From: Zanthoxylum bungeanum | Lineage: Eukaryota; Streptophyta; Magnoliopsida; Sapindales; Rutaceae | Length of the DNA stretch: 64,000 bases | Assembly (NCBI GenBank): GCA_019454045.1 | Contig: SKCR01021382.1 | Location: 1 to 64,000 of the forward strand | Direction of reading: 5' to 3' | Shown: positions 1 to 12,249 of the stretch, piece by piece | How the letters are laid out: each line of letters opens with the position of its first letter | How positions within the stretch are numbered: the stretch's first letter is position 1 | The notes under the pieces: generated by a model | The model's database searches: none | What the model was told of the DNA's origin: nothing | Seen by the model: the letters and a program-made list of their open reading frames with translations, nothing else | Made by a program: the position numbers and the translations under genes

Positions 1-327
1 TTTGTTATTAGTATTGTGTTTGCGGTTGTATACATAGTATTTTGGATTTGATCCCTAAATACTTAGACAACTTAGTAACTGAAGCACAATGTTGATATGG
101 CATCTGAGTCATATTGATGTAGAACTAAGTTTTCTACAAAAAAATTGAATGATGATTGCAAAGGAAAATGATTGTGTTTGTTTGACAAACTCAATATGTC
201 GGAGCGGGCTTACTTGCTGTACCTACCTCTTGAGCGCTAGGTGATTTCTTGAGGGCCATGAGTATGTGATACACATTGTGATGTGTATATGATACCATAG
301 ATTGGCACTAGAGCAAGTGGGATAAAT
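1..327 (+). mobile_element. 3' internal end of a copia-like LTR retrotransposon
   Basis: No intact reading frame is visible. The last bases before the LTR (about 311-327) read as a purine-rich tract of the GCAAGTGGGA type that precedes the 3' LTR in many plant Ty1/copia elements. The next base starts a TGTTAG repeat. I infer that this is the 3' untranslated end of an element whose body lies left of the window. No protein domain supports the copia assignment, so it rests on the tract and LTR start alone. Confidence 0.5.
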
Positions 328-895
328 TGTTAGAGTTGGTGCTCTGAGAGCCAATCCGGATCGTATTTATGTCCGATTCATGAATACAAGCAATACTTAT
401 TTCCATATTATTACTAATTTAAATGGTAGCACCTTTTGTCATTTATATACGTATTCAATCTAATTTCAATTGCATTGATTAGATTGAAACTAAATCTGAT
501 TTAGTGATATGTATATATATTAGACAAAGACCCCAAGATTTACAACGTAGTGCGCAGTTACAACATAATTTATAATTGACATTGGGAAGTGTCACTATAA
601 GTTGTATATCCTCAAATTAAGTTCCTGGTCAAGATTTACTGACACTGGTCGATTTGTAAAATCCGTTGAGACCAGTACATGTCGTATATCGGGCTTGGTT
701 CATGGTATCCCAATAACCATAAGTCTTGGGATACTCGTATAGACATGTAGGTGTTTATTTGATAAAACAACTGAACAACTCACCGAAGATTTCCTAATAG
801 ATGGTACACAACGTCAATTTAATAGGAATCTTCTCGAGTTGGTAGGGCATAGTGATATCTTTGACTTGATATACCATTGTAGATAGCTGAGTTTA

Positions 896-1575
896 TGATG
901 TGATCCTAGCTGCACCTGATTCGGTCCAGACCACAACCGATCCAATCCATGTACCGGTTGGACCAATTACAAGACACAGAGCTAGGAGGATCAAGACGCT
1001 ATGGCAGGCCTGGCCCAACATCATGTAGCTGACTTGAACAAGCAGGTTCGAGACCAATTGGATTTCAAGGAAGAGGGTTCAAGAGTTATACACTTGACCC
1101 AAGTCATCGATTCAGTTATTTAGGCATATTTATTATTTATTTGCATGTATGGAACCAACGGGGATTACCGTTTTTATTTATTATTTGGGTTAGTTTATTT
1201 TAGTTATTTATGGGTTCAAAATGGGCTAGAAATTAGGATTTATGGGCTTTTAGTTGGTAATGGGTAGTTTAGGGCTATATTAGTCTTTTAGCTCTATTAG
1301 GGTTTGAGTATGTTGCTATTTAAACTCAAAAACACTCTTAATGAAGGACCCTAATTTTTGTGCGTGAATAGTACTTTTATTTTCTGAGATTGAGAAATTT
1401 TATCATCGTTCAGTGATTGAACAAAGACTTATCAAAGGGTTGGCATCCTTTGTGGCGTCCTATTTGCTGGCAAAATTCATCTGAGGCTATCTCCAAGGGT
1501 TTTCAAGGACAGGTTCTTTGGGGGTCTACGGGATCTTGGATCGGGTTTCGTCTTTTCGTATCCTGTTTCGTATCA
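896..1575 (+). repeat. 5' LTR of the CRM-like element
   Basis: Begins TGATGTGATCC and ends CGTATCA. It matches 7073-7753 almost base for base; I count roughly three single-base indels and three substitutions over 680 bp (about 99% identity), implying a recent insertion. Confidence 0.9.
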
Positions 1576-1577
1576 AT

Positions 1578-1593
1578 TGGTAATCAGAGCCAG
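1578..1593 (+). promoter_or_regulatory. Primer-binding site, initiator tRNA-Met type
   Basis: TGGTAATCAGAGCCAG lies two bases after the 5' LTR. It is the usual TGGTATCAGAGC complement of the plant initiator tRNA-Met 3' end with one extra A. That base is either a real change or an indel error, which fits the pattern of indels in this element. Confidence 0.75.
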
Positions 1594-2293
1594 ATTTCAG
1601 GTCTGACTTTTTTTTTTTCCTTTCTTCTTTATTTTCTTTCAGTCTCTCAATTTTTTTCTCCTTTGTTTATTGTGTGTCGTTGATTCCAAAAATATATTGC
1701 CAATTTGATTGTCTTATCTTCGGCAGTCTGTTATTTTCTTCTTGGGTTTGTTAGTTTTTGGGTTTTGCAAAGTTAAAGGCTGTGTTTCAGTGAAAAAAAA
1801 AAAAAAAAAATTGACGCCTGTGAAAAAAAAAACAAAACAAACAGAGGCCCAAGTTTGACCATTCAACCTTGCAAGCAGAAGGCTTCATTTAGTTTTGATC
1901 CCATCTTGGTTTTTTTTTTTCTCCTGGCACATTATTCCACCCAAATTCAAGCTGCTTCGTCAATATTATATTATATATTTATTGATCTTGTTATTTTATT
2001 ATTTCCTTTTGCACTCTAGTTTTAGGTTTTATTGATCGAGTATCGTTGTTACTTCTCGAGTCACGTCTTAATATTTTTCTTGATACCTTATTCCTTTGAT
2101 TCCTTGTGGATTTTGCTGACTTTTTGGACTACACACGGATTGTGCAATCCATTGGTGGTTAGCGTTCGACATTGAACGGAGGTAATTTTTCGAAGAGAGT
2201 GCTTGAGAGAGAGTGAAACACGAGAGTTCGTGAGGTTTTCCTTGTTTAATTTTATTTATTTCTTGTTATTACTAATCTTGTTTGTTAAGTAAG

Positions 2294-3750
2294 ATGGCAG
2301 AGAAAGATATGAGTGTGGATGAGAGGTTTAAACAATGGAAAAGAGTATGGCTGAGTTCCGGGAGATGTTTGGAACTATGAATGCGGCGATAGAGAGGTTG
2401 TCGAGGGAGGTTACTAGTCTCAATTCTCTAGTGTTCAGAAGGAGGTTGAGGGGCCACAACAATCTAGGCAGGAACAGGCAGAGCAACAACCACCTAGGGT
2501 ACCTATACATGAGTTTGAGGCAGAGAATAATCTGGATGATATGGAGGAGTTGGATGAGTTCGAAGATGAGGAGGATAGGAATAGGCCGCGGGATAGGCGG
2601 TATGAGAGGAGATATGACAAGAGGGATAGGAGGTTTGATGAGCAGAGAGGTTTTCAGAGAGGAGATAGAAGGGCCTATGGGGGAGAAAATAGACGATTTG
2701 GTGACAGATTTGGAGATAGATATGGGAGAGATGCATATGATGAGCATAATTATGACTATCGGAGGGAGCCTGACAGGAGAGATCGTGGTAGGAGAGATGA
2801 TATTGATGGTGACCTAGGCAGTATCAAGATGAAAATTCCATCTTTCCACGGCAGAAATGATCCAGAGGCGTATTTGGACTGGGAAAGGAAGATTGAGCTG
2901 ATCTTTAATTGTCATAGGTATTCTGATGAGAAGAAGGTGAAGTTGGCTGCAATTGAGTTTACAGACTATGCGGTGATTTGGTGGGATCAGTTGGTAACTA
3001 ATAGGAGGAGGAACCATGAGAGGCCAGTTGAGACTTGGGAGGAGTTAAAGGCTCTATGCGTAAGAGGTTCATTCCAAGCCACTATTACAGAGAATTATAT
3101 CAGAAGCTACAACATTTGTATCAGGGTTCGAAGAGTGTTGAGGACTATCATACAGAGATGGAGGTAGCAATGATTAGGGCGAATGTGGTGGAGGATAGAG
3201 AAGCCACGATGGCTCGGTTTTTAGGAGGGTTAAATAAGGAGATTGCAAGTGTAGTTGAGTTGCATCATTATGTGGAGTTGGAGGATATGCTACATATGGC
3301 GATCAAGGTAGAAAGACAGTTGAGGAAGAAATCTGCATCTAGATACACTACACAGGGAACTTCTGCTTGGAGGGGGAAGTGGCCTAGTAATGAACGGAGA
3401 GATGAGGGTTTCAATAAGCCCAGGGCTGATAGTGGTAAGGGAAAGGAAATAGAGGCTGGTAGAGTTAAGGTTAAGTCTGAAGTGGTAATTCCAAAATCCA
3501 AGGAGGTAAAGTGTTTTAAGTGCTTAGGTTTGGGACATTATGCATCACAGTGCCCCAACAAGCGAACACTAATAGTGAAGGATGATGGTAATATCGATTC
3601 CACAGATGAGGAGGTGGAAGATGAGATGCCTGCATTAGAGGATGCTAATGATGATGAGGGAGCAGCATACCCACTAGATAACCTGTCGCTTGTGTCTAGG
3701 AGAGCATTGACAGCACAGATAGTTGAGGAGGAGACCGAGCAGCAGAGAGA
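2294..3750 (+). pseudogene. Gag of the CRM-like element, frameshifted
   Basis: Structural capsid/nucleocapsid protein. The first ATG of the likely frame is at 2294. An arginine/aspartate-rich stretch (about 2560-2810) precedes the conserved gag block around 2815-3300, with motifs KIPSFHGRNDPEAYLDWE and YAVIWWDQLV, then a CCHC knuckle ([14 protein letters not shown]) from 3512. The reading frame changes near 2330, 2430 and 3056; on each side the protein continues in a shifted frame with no loss of recognisable residues, so each break looks like a single-base indel rather than long decay. Apart from these shifts the protein reads as well conserved. Confidence 0.8.
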
Positions 3751-6700
3751 GAATATTTTTCATACTAGGTGTAGCGTGAATGGGAAGTCATGTAGTATGA
3801 TCGTAGATGGGGGTAGTTGCACCAACGTGGCTAGCACAGCATTGGTGGCAAGATTGGGATTGTCATGTTTGGCCCATCCTAAGCCATATAGGCTACAATG
3901 GCTTAATGAGTGTGGTGAGATCAGGGTGACCAAGCAGGTATTGTTGACTTTTACCATTGGACCTTACACGGATGAGGTGTTGTGTGATGTGGTACCAATG
4001 CAGGCAGGTCACATACTTTTGGGGAGGCCGTGGCAGTTCGATAGGAAGGTGATACATGATGGGTTTCGAAACAAATATTCTTTCCAGCATAAGGGCAAGC
4101 CCATTACATTATACCCTTTGACACCAAAACAGGTTCATGATGATCAAGTCAAATTACAGTTGGAAAGGGAAAGAGAGAGAGAGAGAGAAGCCGCATCCTT
4201 GGGGGATAAGAGTGATAATAGTGAGAAAATGAGATCTAAACACGAGAGTGGGGGAAACACTGGGATTAGAACTGAGAGTAAACCCAAGGGAAATGGGGCT
4301 GAGGGAGAGAGTGAGAAGAAAGGGAGAGTGAAAAAGAGTTTTTATCTTGGTGAGGGAGAAGTGAGGAGAGCCTACAAAGCTGGCAAACTCATGTTGCTGC
4401 TAGTGTATAAAGACACACCACACTTTTCTTTACTTACTAACACTAACAATTCACTTCCTGTTTCTATTTCTTCTCTTTTGCAGGAATTTGAAGACGTACT
4501 CACAGAGGACATTCCTAATGGGCTTCCACCCATTCGAGGGATAGAACATCAGATTGATTTCGTGCCTGGATCTGTCATTCCTAATAGACCCGCATATAGG
4601 AGTAATCCTGAGGAGACCAAAGAACTTCAAAGGCAAGTTGAGGAGCTGATGGAGAAGGGTTACGTACGAGAGAGTATGAGCCCGTGCGCAGTACCAGTGT
4701 TATTAGTGCCTAAGAAGGATGGGACGTGGCGTATGTGCGTGGATTGTCGTGCCATCAATAATATCACGGTAAAGTATCGACATCCCATTCCTAGGCTAGA
4801 TGATATGTTAGATGAACTACATGGATCTAAGATTTTTAGTAAAATTGACCTTAAGAGTGGATATCACCAGATTCGTATGAGAGAAGGTGACGAGTGGAAG
4901 ACCGCTTTTAAAACTAAGTATGGTTATATGAGTGGTTAGTAATGCCTTTTGGTTTAACAAACGCCCCTAGTACTTTTATGAGACTTATGAACCATGTGTT
5001 GCGTGCATGTATAGGGAAGTTTGTAGTGGTCTATTTTGATGATATATTAGTATACAGTAAATCTTTAGATGAACATGTAGGTCATTTGAAATGTGTGCTT
5101 GATATTTTAAGAAAAGAAAAATTATTTGCTAATTATAAGAAATGCACATTTTGCATGGATAGAGTCGTTTTTCTTGGTTTTGTAGTGACTGCAGATGGCA
5201 TAGAGATGGACGAAGAGAAAGTCAAAGCGATTAGGGATTGGCCAACACCTACTACAGTGTCTGAGGTTCGAAGCTTTCATGGATTGGCGAGTTTCTACAG
5301 GCGTTTTGTGAAGGACTTCAGTAGTATAGCCGCACCATTGACTGAGGTAGTCAAGAAGACTGTTGGATTTCAGTGGGGTGAAGCTCAAGAGAATGCTTTT
5401 CAGACTCTCAAGGAAAGGTTATGCAGTGCACCAGTCCTCGCACTACCTAATTTTGAGAGCACATTTGAGATAGAGTGTGACGCAAGCGGAATAGGTATTG
5501 GGGCAGTATTGATGCAAGAGAAAAGACCTATTGCGTACTTCAGTGAAAAGTTGAACGGGGCAGCGTTGAGGTATCCTACATACGATAAGAGTTGTATGCA
5601 CTTGTTCGAGCACTGGAGAATTGGCAGCATTACCTATGGCCTAAAGAGTTCGTGATACACACAGATCATGAGAGTTTGAAACACCTTAAAGGGCAAGGAA
5701 AACTGAACAAGAGGCATGCTAAATGGATGGAGTTTGTAGAGACATTCCCGTACGTCATTCGCTACAAACAAGGTAAGGAAAATGTAGTTGCAGATGCCTT
5801 GTCACGCAGGTATGTTTTACTTACTTCTTTAAGTGCTAAAATGTTAGGATTTGAATTTATTAAAGAGCTTTATGCATGTGATGTGGAGTTTTGTGATATA
5901 TATGCTGCATGTATTAAATCTGCATTTAGTAAATTCTACCAGCATGAGGGATTTCTGTTTAGAGAAAATAAGTTGTGCATTCCTTCTTGTAGTATGCGTG
6001 AGCTATTAGTGAGAGAGGCTCATGGAGGGGGACTAATGGGACATTTTGGAATTAGTAAGACCCTAGAAACCTTAAAGGAGCATTTTTATTGGCCTAAGAT
6101 GAAACGCGATGTAGAGCGAATTTGTGATCGGTGTCTCACTTGTAGAAAGGCCAAATCTAGGGTGAAGCCTCATGGATTATATACTCCATTACCTGTACCT
6201 AGTGAACCATGGGTAGATATTTCGATGGATTTTGTGTTGGGTTTACCTAGGACTAAACGAGGTAAGGATTCCATTTTTGTAGTGGTTGATAGATTTAGCA
6301 AAATGGCACACTTTATTGCATGCCATAAAACTGATGATGCCACTAATATATCAGACTTATTCTTTAGGGAAGTAGTACGACTACATGGGATTCCTAGGAG
6401 TATAGTTTCTGATAGAGATGTTAAATTCTTGAGTCATTTCTGGAAGGTTTTGTGGGGTAAGCTAGGGACTAAATTACTTTATTCTACTACATGTCACCCT
6501 CAAACAGATGGACAGACAGAGGTGGTCAATAGGACTTTGACTCAATTTCTTCGCACTATAGTCACTAAAAATCTAAAATCATGGGAAGAGTGTTTGCCAT
6601 TTATAGAGTTTGCATACAATAGGTGCATTCATTCTTCTACTTCATATTCACCTTTTGAAATTGTATAACACCATTGGATTTATTGCCTTTGCCTGTTGAG

Positions 6701-7050
6701 GAAAGAGTAGGTTTAGATGGGAAAAAGAAAGCAGAATTGGTGAAACAAATACATGAGAAAGCACGTGAACACATATTACGGAAAAATGAGCAGTACGCTT
6801 CTCATGCGAATAAAGGCCGTAAACTCGTGGTGTTTGAGCCTGGTGATTGGGTTTGGTTACACATGCGTAAGGAAAGGTTTCCGGCTCAACGAAGATCCAA
6901 GCTTCAGCCCCGAGGAGATGGTCATTTTCAAGTCATCGAAAGGATCAATGATAATGCATATAAGCTTGATCTGCCTGGTGTATAATGTTTCTGCTTCATT
7001 TAATGTTTCTGATTTGTCCCCTTTTGATGCAGGTGTCGATTCGAGGTCGA
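3751..7050 (+). pseudogene. Pol (PR-RT-RH-INT) of the CRM-like element, frameshifted
   Basis: Protease: IVDGGSCTN near 3800. [20 protein letters not shown] near 4705, [10 protein letters not shown] near 4850, MPFGLTNAP at 4942 and catalytic YFDDILVYS near 5032. RNase [14 protein letters not shown] near 5475 and HTDHESLK near 5660. Integrase: HHCC finger near 6020-6150, the catalytic set in DISMDF, SDRD and the Glu of TEVVNRT (6215-6525), and a C-terminal GDWVWLH block near 6840. Frame breaks lie at about 4928, 5590 and 6665. Each is consistent with one missing base in a short run, and no catalytic residue is substituted. The C-terminus (FNVSDLSPFD) runs to the polypurine tract, as in CRM chromoviruses. 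Confidence 0.85.
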
Positions 7051-7059
7051 ATCCTTTTC

Positions 7060-7072
7060 AAGAGGGAGGGGA
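7060..7072 (+). promoter_or_regulatory. Polypurine tract of the CRM-like element
   Basis: AAGAGGGAGGGGA immediately precedes the TG that opens the 3' LTR. This is the expected position and composition for the plus-strand primer. Confidence 0.85.
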
Positions 7073-7753
7073 TGATGTGATCCTAGCTGCACCTGATTCG
7101 GTCCAGACCACAACCGATCCATCCATGTACCGGTTGGACCAATTACAAGACACAGAGCTAGGAGGATCAAAGACGCTATGGCAGGCCTGGCCCAACATCA
7201 TGTAGCTGACTTGAACAAGCAGGTTCGAGACCAATTGGACTTCAAGGAAGAGGGTTCAAGAGTTATACACTTGACCCAAGTCATCGATTCAGTTATTTAG
7301 GCATATTTATTATTTATTTGCATGTATGGAACCAACGGGGATTACCGTTTTTATTTATTATTTGGGTTAGTTTATTTTAGTTATTTATGGGTTCAAAATG
7401 GGCTAGAAATTAGGATTTATGGGCTTTTAGTTGGTAATGGGTAGTTTAGGGCTATATTAGTCTTTTAGCTCTATTAGGGTTTGAGTATGTTGCTATTTAA
7501 ACTCAAAAACACCTCTTAATGAAGGACCCTAATTTTTGTGCGTGAATAGTACTTTTATTTCTTGAGATTGAGAAATTTTATCATCGTTCAGTGATTGAAC
7601 AAAGACTTATCAAAGGGTTGGCATCCTTTGTGGCGTCCTATTTGCTGGCAAAATTCATCTGAGGCTATCTCCAAGGGTTTTCAAGGACAGGTTCTTTGGG
7701 GGTCTACGGGATCTTGGATCGGGTTTCGTCTTTTCGTATCCTGTTTCGTATCA
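7073..7753 (+). repeat. 3' LTR of the CRM-like element
   Basis: 681-bp direct repeat of 896-1575, TGATGTG to CGTATCA. The following bases (gttatctcc) return to the interrupted LTR V, which can be followed by matching the copy at 15780-16050. Confidence 0.9.
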
Positions 7754-9982
7754 GTTATCTCCAACTTAGATAACAGTCACGTCACCGATCTGTTTAGATC
7801 ATAATTCGCCTGTTCTTGGGTGGGGAACTCATGCCATGATATCCTATGAGTATCAAGAAATGATCCGTCGGTTCTGTGTACAGGGCATAGGTAGTCCATT
7901 ATATGATTAGCAATCTGTTAAATCTATGGCCATAGTATATTTCGGAAGTGAGTTCCGAATGTTATTTAGAGATTGCTAATAATACGTTGACGAGATTATT
8001 CCTATAGAGATTTGACGTTTATATCTATATCTCTGGGATAATCCGGATACCTGTGACGGATGAATTATACGTATGCAGTGACCTCGACCTGTATGATTCA
8101 GCGAGTTCATCTGTGGTGTCATAATTTACGGGTGGGTGAATTATGGACATGAAATTGGATTTCGTAACGGATATGCCTGAATCTAGAGAGTCTCACTAAT
8201 GAAATATATTCGTAGAGAACTATGGCAACTGTTATGAATAATACTGATTATTTATAACTCGTTTCGGGACCTAACGGTCATTTCTGAATTAATGTGTATT
8301 TGTATTTAATATTTGATTTTAATAAATACACATTAATAAAATATCAAATTGTGATATTTGGTATATATCATTAATATATGTATTTGAGATATTTAATGTA
8401 AATATAATACATATATTTAAGATATTTATATTTATTATTTAATTATTTAATTGTTAAATAATTAAATTAATTAATATTACAAATATCTTAAGTAATGATT
8501 TTCACTTTATAATGGCATTTTTCTATTAGTCCATTTGTTTGTTTACTTTATTAAAGGTAAATGTTATCATTTAATTTTGTAAACTTGGACAAATAGAAAT
8601 TAGACAAAAAATTAAATAATTGTTATTTACATTATTATTGTGAGAAATCGACAATGGAGGAAAAAATGATACAAAATGGTTTTGTTTCATTTTTCCAACA
8701 CACACACAAGGTTTCTAAAATATTTACTAAGAAAGGATTGAGAACAAAATTGAAGAACCTAAAGGAAAAGCTTCTAACTTGGAGTTTTAGTAAGTTATTT
8801 CCAATTTTCTTCAATTCAGAAATTGTTTCTTCATTTCTATACTTTAACTTGTGTAGTTTAGAATTTTCTCTAATCTTTAATTATGTGAATTTTTGTGATT
8901 GGAAACTTGTTGGAGATGTTAAGCATGTATAATTAATTAATGAGTTTATTAGGTGTAATTAAGCTTATTAGATTAATTAGAAAATTAAAGTTGCCATTTT
9001 TAGAGTATATTAGCCATTCATAATTAACCTAGAATTGTTCTTGATTAATATCATGATTGTAAGACTTGATTGGTTTGGTAATTGGATGATTAAAGTATTG
9101 AATTTTGTCAATTTAATGTAAATTGCCCAATTTGAGTAATTTGTGAAATTAGGGTTCTTAACCCACTCAAATTTTGGGGATTTTCATATATATGTTATAA
9201 TTTGATGTATATTTGATGTATGTCAAATTTGAGATTGATTGGATTTGATCTTGATGTGTTTTGAACAAATTAGGCCAAATTGTAATTAATAAGAAATTTG
9301 GGTTGTTTCGACAATTAAAGGAAAAACTGGGCAGTTTGCGCAAATCTGGAAAAGATTCTGGTTTTTTTTTTTTTTTGCAAAATTGTAAAAATTATTTTGG
9401 GATTGATTTGGAATCAATTAAATATGTAATTGACATATTTAAAAACTAAAATGATTAATTTACGAAATTGTGGGGTCTTATAGCAATTAACGATAAATCT
9501 GATTTTTCAGATAAAAATTCAGTTTTTATTTATTGAGTAATTATTATAAATCAGTTTATTTTAATTGCCCAAGAAAAATATTTAACGGAAATTATTTCGG
9601 AGTGAAAATACGCGAAAACGGTGAAAAACGGCGTTACCGGGTAACAACTGCCCAACCAGTGAACTAGACACTGTTCGGGCAGCCCAAGAACTGTCCAAAT
9701 ATTTTTGGGGCTGACCTGGGCAGTCCCCATGAGCATTGGCCGGTCGGTTCGGCCGAAAATGCATTTTATGCTATTTTACGGTAAACGTTTTCGCAAAAGT
9801 TTCGCGATATTTCTATATTATTTATATCGTTATATAATATCGGATAAATATGTTTGGGGTGAGATATGAATGAATTATTAATATTGATATTGAATAATTT
9901 ATTGGTAAGTTTAAAAATTTTAAAGTACGATTTCGCCCAAACAGCGCTTCTTCCGTTGCGCCTCCCTGATTTGACCCTAACA

Positions 9983-11300
9983 AGTTGCACCACCAATTCC
10001 CATTCGAGACAGAATCATTCCGGTGGTTGACGGCTTCATTTCCTGTATTGTACTTCCTCCCTTACCAGTAAAGCGTGTGACATCAAAACATGCATTCAGA
10101 TGATACAACAGTAAATTCATTTTGAGGGGAATGCAACTGAAGATCATAATGCTCACATCAGCAACTTCCTGGAAGTTTGTGGCACTTTCAACTACAACCG
10201 AGCATCTGAATAAGCAATGAGACTGCGTGTTTTCCCATATTCCTTGAAGGACAGAGCTAAAGCTTGGCTACATTCACTACCAGCAGGTTCCATCACAACT
10301 TGGAACACTCTAATCACCGAATTCCTTGCAAAGTACTTTCCACCAGCCAGAACTGTAAAGCTGAGGAATGACATCACATCCTTTGTGCAACATGACTCAG
10401 AATCCATTTGTGAAGCTTGGGAAATGTACAAGGATTTTCTCAGAAAATGTCCTCACCATGAGATTGCAAAGTGGCTACAAGTCCAAACCTTCTATAATGG
10501 ACTTTCTGGAATAATGAGAACCACAATTGATGCTGCTGCTGAAGGAGCTTTAATGGAAAAATGAGAAGATCAGGCTTGGGACCTAATTGAAGAAATGACC
10601 AACAACAATTCTTTGTGACCAACAGAAAGAAGCATGATTCAGCGAATCGCTGGAATTTATGAAGTTGGAGCCAACACTGTAGTGAATGCCAATCTTGATA
10701 TGATTTGCAAAAATCTGGAAACTCTTAACATGAAGGTTAATGTTGCATCCACAAGTTCACCATATGGAGAAACACCAGAATCAGAAGCAAACCAACAAGA
10801 AGATATGGTGAACTATGTCAATAATTTCAACGGACAGGGGAACAATCCATATTCCAACACTTACAACCCAGGGTGGAGGAATCATCCGAATTTCACATGG
10901 AGTAATAATTCGGGGCAAAATAACTGTCCACCACCCGGATTCTAACAACAAAACAAAGGCCATGAGTATGAAAAAGAACCAGGAATAACAGAAGTGCTGG
11001 CCTAGTTGAAAAAGAAAGAAGCAAAATATGATGCTTTAGCAGCTATGGTTCAAAACCAAGTTGCATTAAATCAAAGCCATTCACATTCCATTAAAGCACT
11101 GTAAAATCAAATGGGACAACTGGCCAATGCTCAGAGTTACAGACCGCCAGGAAATCTTCCCAGCAACACATAACCAAATCCAAGGAACCGATGGAAGGAG
11201 CAATGTCAAGCTATTACCTTGAAAAGCGATACTGAAATCAATAAAGATGTTGGAATCAATGCATCAATTAAGGAAGTTCCAAAAGAAGCAGTTCCATAGA
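9983..11300 (+). pseudogene. Gag of the plus-strand Athila-like copy
   Basis: The frame opens in mid-protein with PPIPIRD and continues with a capsid block (AMRLRVFPYSLKDRAKAWL, from 10217), which is the retrotransposon gag domain. Stops interrupt it near 10210, 10563, 10617, 10944 and 11172. Those at 10616-10618 (after NNNSL) and 11171-11173 (after NT) are also present in the minus-strand copy at the same codons. Pro/Asn/Gln-rich stretches near 10830-10945 are typical of Athila gag. No CCHC knuckle was seen. Confidence 0.7.
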
Positions 11301-11587
11301 TGGATGAAAAAGAAGCAAAGAAAAATGAACAAGAAAGAATCACTCCACCTCCACATTTTCCACAACGTTTTCAGAAAAACAAACTAGACAAGCAATTTGC
11401 TCGATTCTTGGAGGTATTCAAAAAACTGTATATCAACATTCCATTTGCAGAAGAGTTGGAGGAAATGCCCAATTATGTCAAATTCATGAAAGACATTCTT
11501 TCACGAAAATGGAGATTGGGAGATTACGAGACTGTAGCATTGACAAAAGAATACAGTTCCATCATTTAGAGGAAACTTCCCACAAAG

Positions 11588-11929
11588 TTGAAAGATCCTG
11601 GCAGTTTCACTGTCCCATGTACCATTGGAGAACATTACATCGGTAAGGCTTTATGTGATTTAGGTGCAAGTGTTAATTTGATGCCTTTTTCTATTTACAG
11701 GAAACTGCAGATTGGAGAGGCAATGCCCACCTCAGTCTCTTTGCAACTTGCTGATAGAACGCTCGTATTTCCAAGAGGAGTAGTTAAAGATGTGCTGGTC
11801 AAAGTCGACAAACTTATTCTCCCGGCAGATTTCATTATCCTTGACATGGAAGAAGACAAATATGTACCTATCATTCTTGGGAGACCATTCTTGGATACAT
11901 GTCGAACTGTTATTGATGTACAAAAATGA
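11588..11929 (+). pseudogene. Aspartic protease domain, plus-strand Athila-like copy
   Basis: One open stretch of about 113 codons with ALCDLGASVNLMPFS (the D-L-G-A catalytic loop near 11650) and the ILGRPFL motif near 11875, typical of retropepsins of the Athila/Tat group. It matches 22625-22876 on the minus strand. Stops flank it on both sides, so it is a fragment of a broken gag-pol. Confidence 0.75.
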
Positions 11930-12249
11930 GAACTAACCATGAAAGTGCAGGACCAAGAAGTTACATTTAATGCTTTCAAAGTCTAAAATTCCTTAGTGAT
12001 GAAAATGAAGAGGAATGTTTCAGAATTTATGTTGTTGATAGTATCATCCAGGATACTGATGCAATTCCCACGGATAAACTTGAAGCTTGCATCACCAACA
12101 TGACTGACGGTGAGTTAGATACAGAAATTCTGGAATTTAGCAACTATCTTGATAAACCATTTCGCTTCAAATCAACCTCACATGTGGAAATTCTGAAACT
12201 ACCAAAGAAAGAGCGAATCAAGCCCTCAATTAAAGAACCACTGCAGTTG

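Larger units (their letters stand above)
896..7753 (+). mobile_element. CRM-like Ty3/gypsy (chromovirus) retrotransposon, near complete
   Basis: A 6.86-kb element with two LTRs of about 680 bp that differ at only about six positions, a tRNA-Met-type primer site just inside the 5' LTR, gag and pol in one direction, and a polypurine tract next to the 3' LTR. Domain order is gag, CCHC knuckle, protease, RT, RNase H, integrase: the Ty3/gypsy order. The gag block, the DGG protease site and the short C-terminus running toward the 3' LTR resemble CRM/centromeric chromoviruses; that lineage call is by recall. The flanking 5-mers (gttta and gttat) agree only partly, so the target duplication is imperfect. 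It lies inside LTR family V. Confidence 0.85.
328..9982 (+). mobile_element. Long 3' LTR (family V), split by a gypsy insertion
   Basis: The repeat starts TGTTAG at 328 and ends CTAACA at 9982, an inverted terminal match typical of LTRs. It is interrupted by the gypsy element at 896-7753; its own sequence is 328-895 plus 7754-9982, about 2.8 kb. A second copy at 15462 onward shares the first line (GTTGGTGCTC, GAGCGCCAAT-like) and a block with CAGTCACGTCACCGATCT and CATAGGTAGTCCA. A third stretch, 27370-27780, matches 9550-9950, including the GGTCGGTTCGGCCG core. The base after 9982 re-enters Athila gag coding sequence, so this LTR sits in an older element. Nothing in 7754-9982 looks coding. 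Confidence 0.6.

Noticed and set aside
4930..4941. Separate gag-RT and RT-INT genes divided by a stop
   Set aside because: The conserved RT sequence continues across the stop in another frame, so it is a one-base shift within one pol frame.
8654..8932. 92-codon open frame in the family V LTR
   Set aside because: Lies in noncoding LTR sequence and has no recognisable motif.
10616..10618. Programmed readthrough stop in gag
   Set aside because: The context TTG TGA CCA does not match known leaky contexts, and other stops follow. Shared ancestry explains it better.
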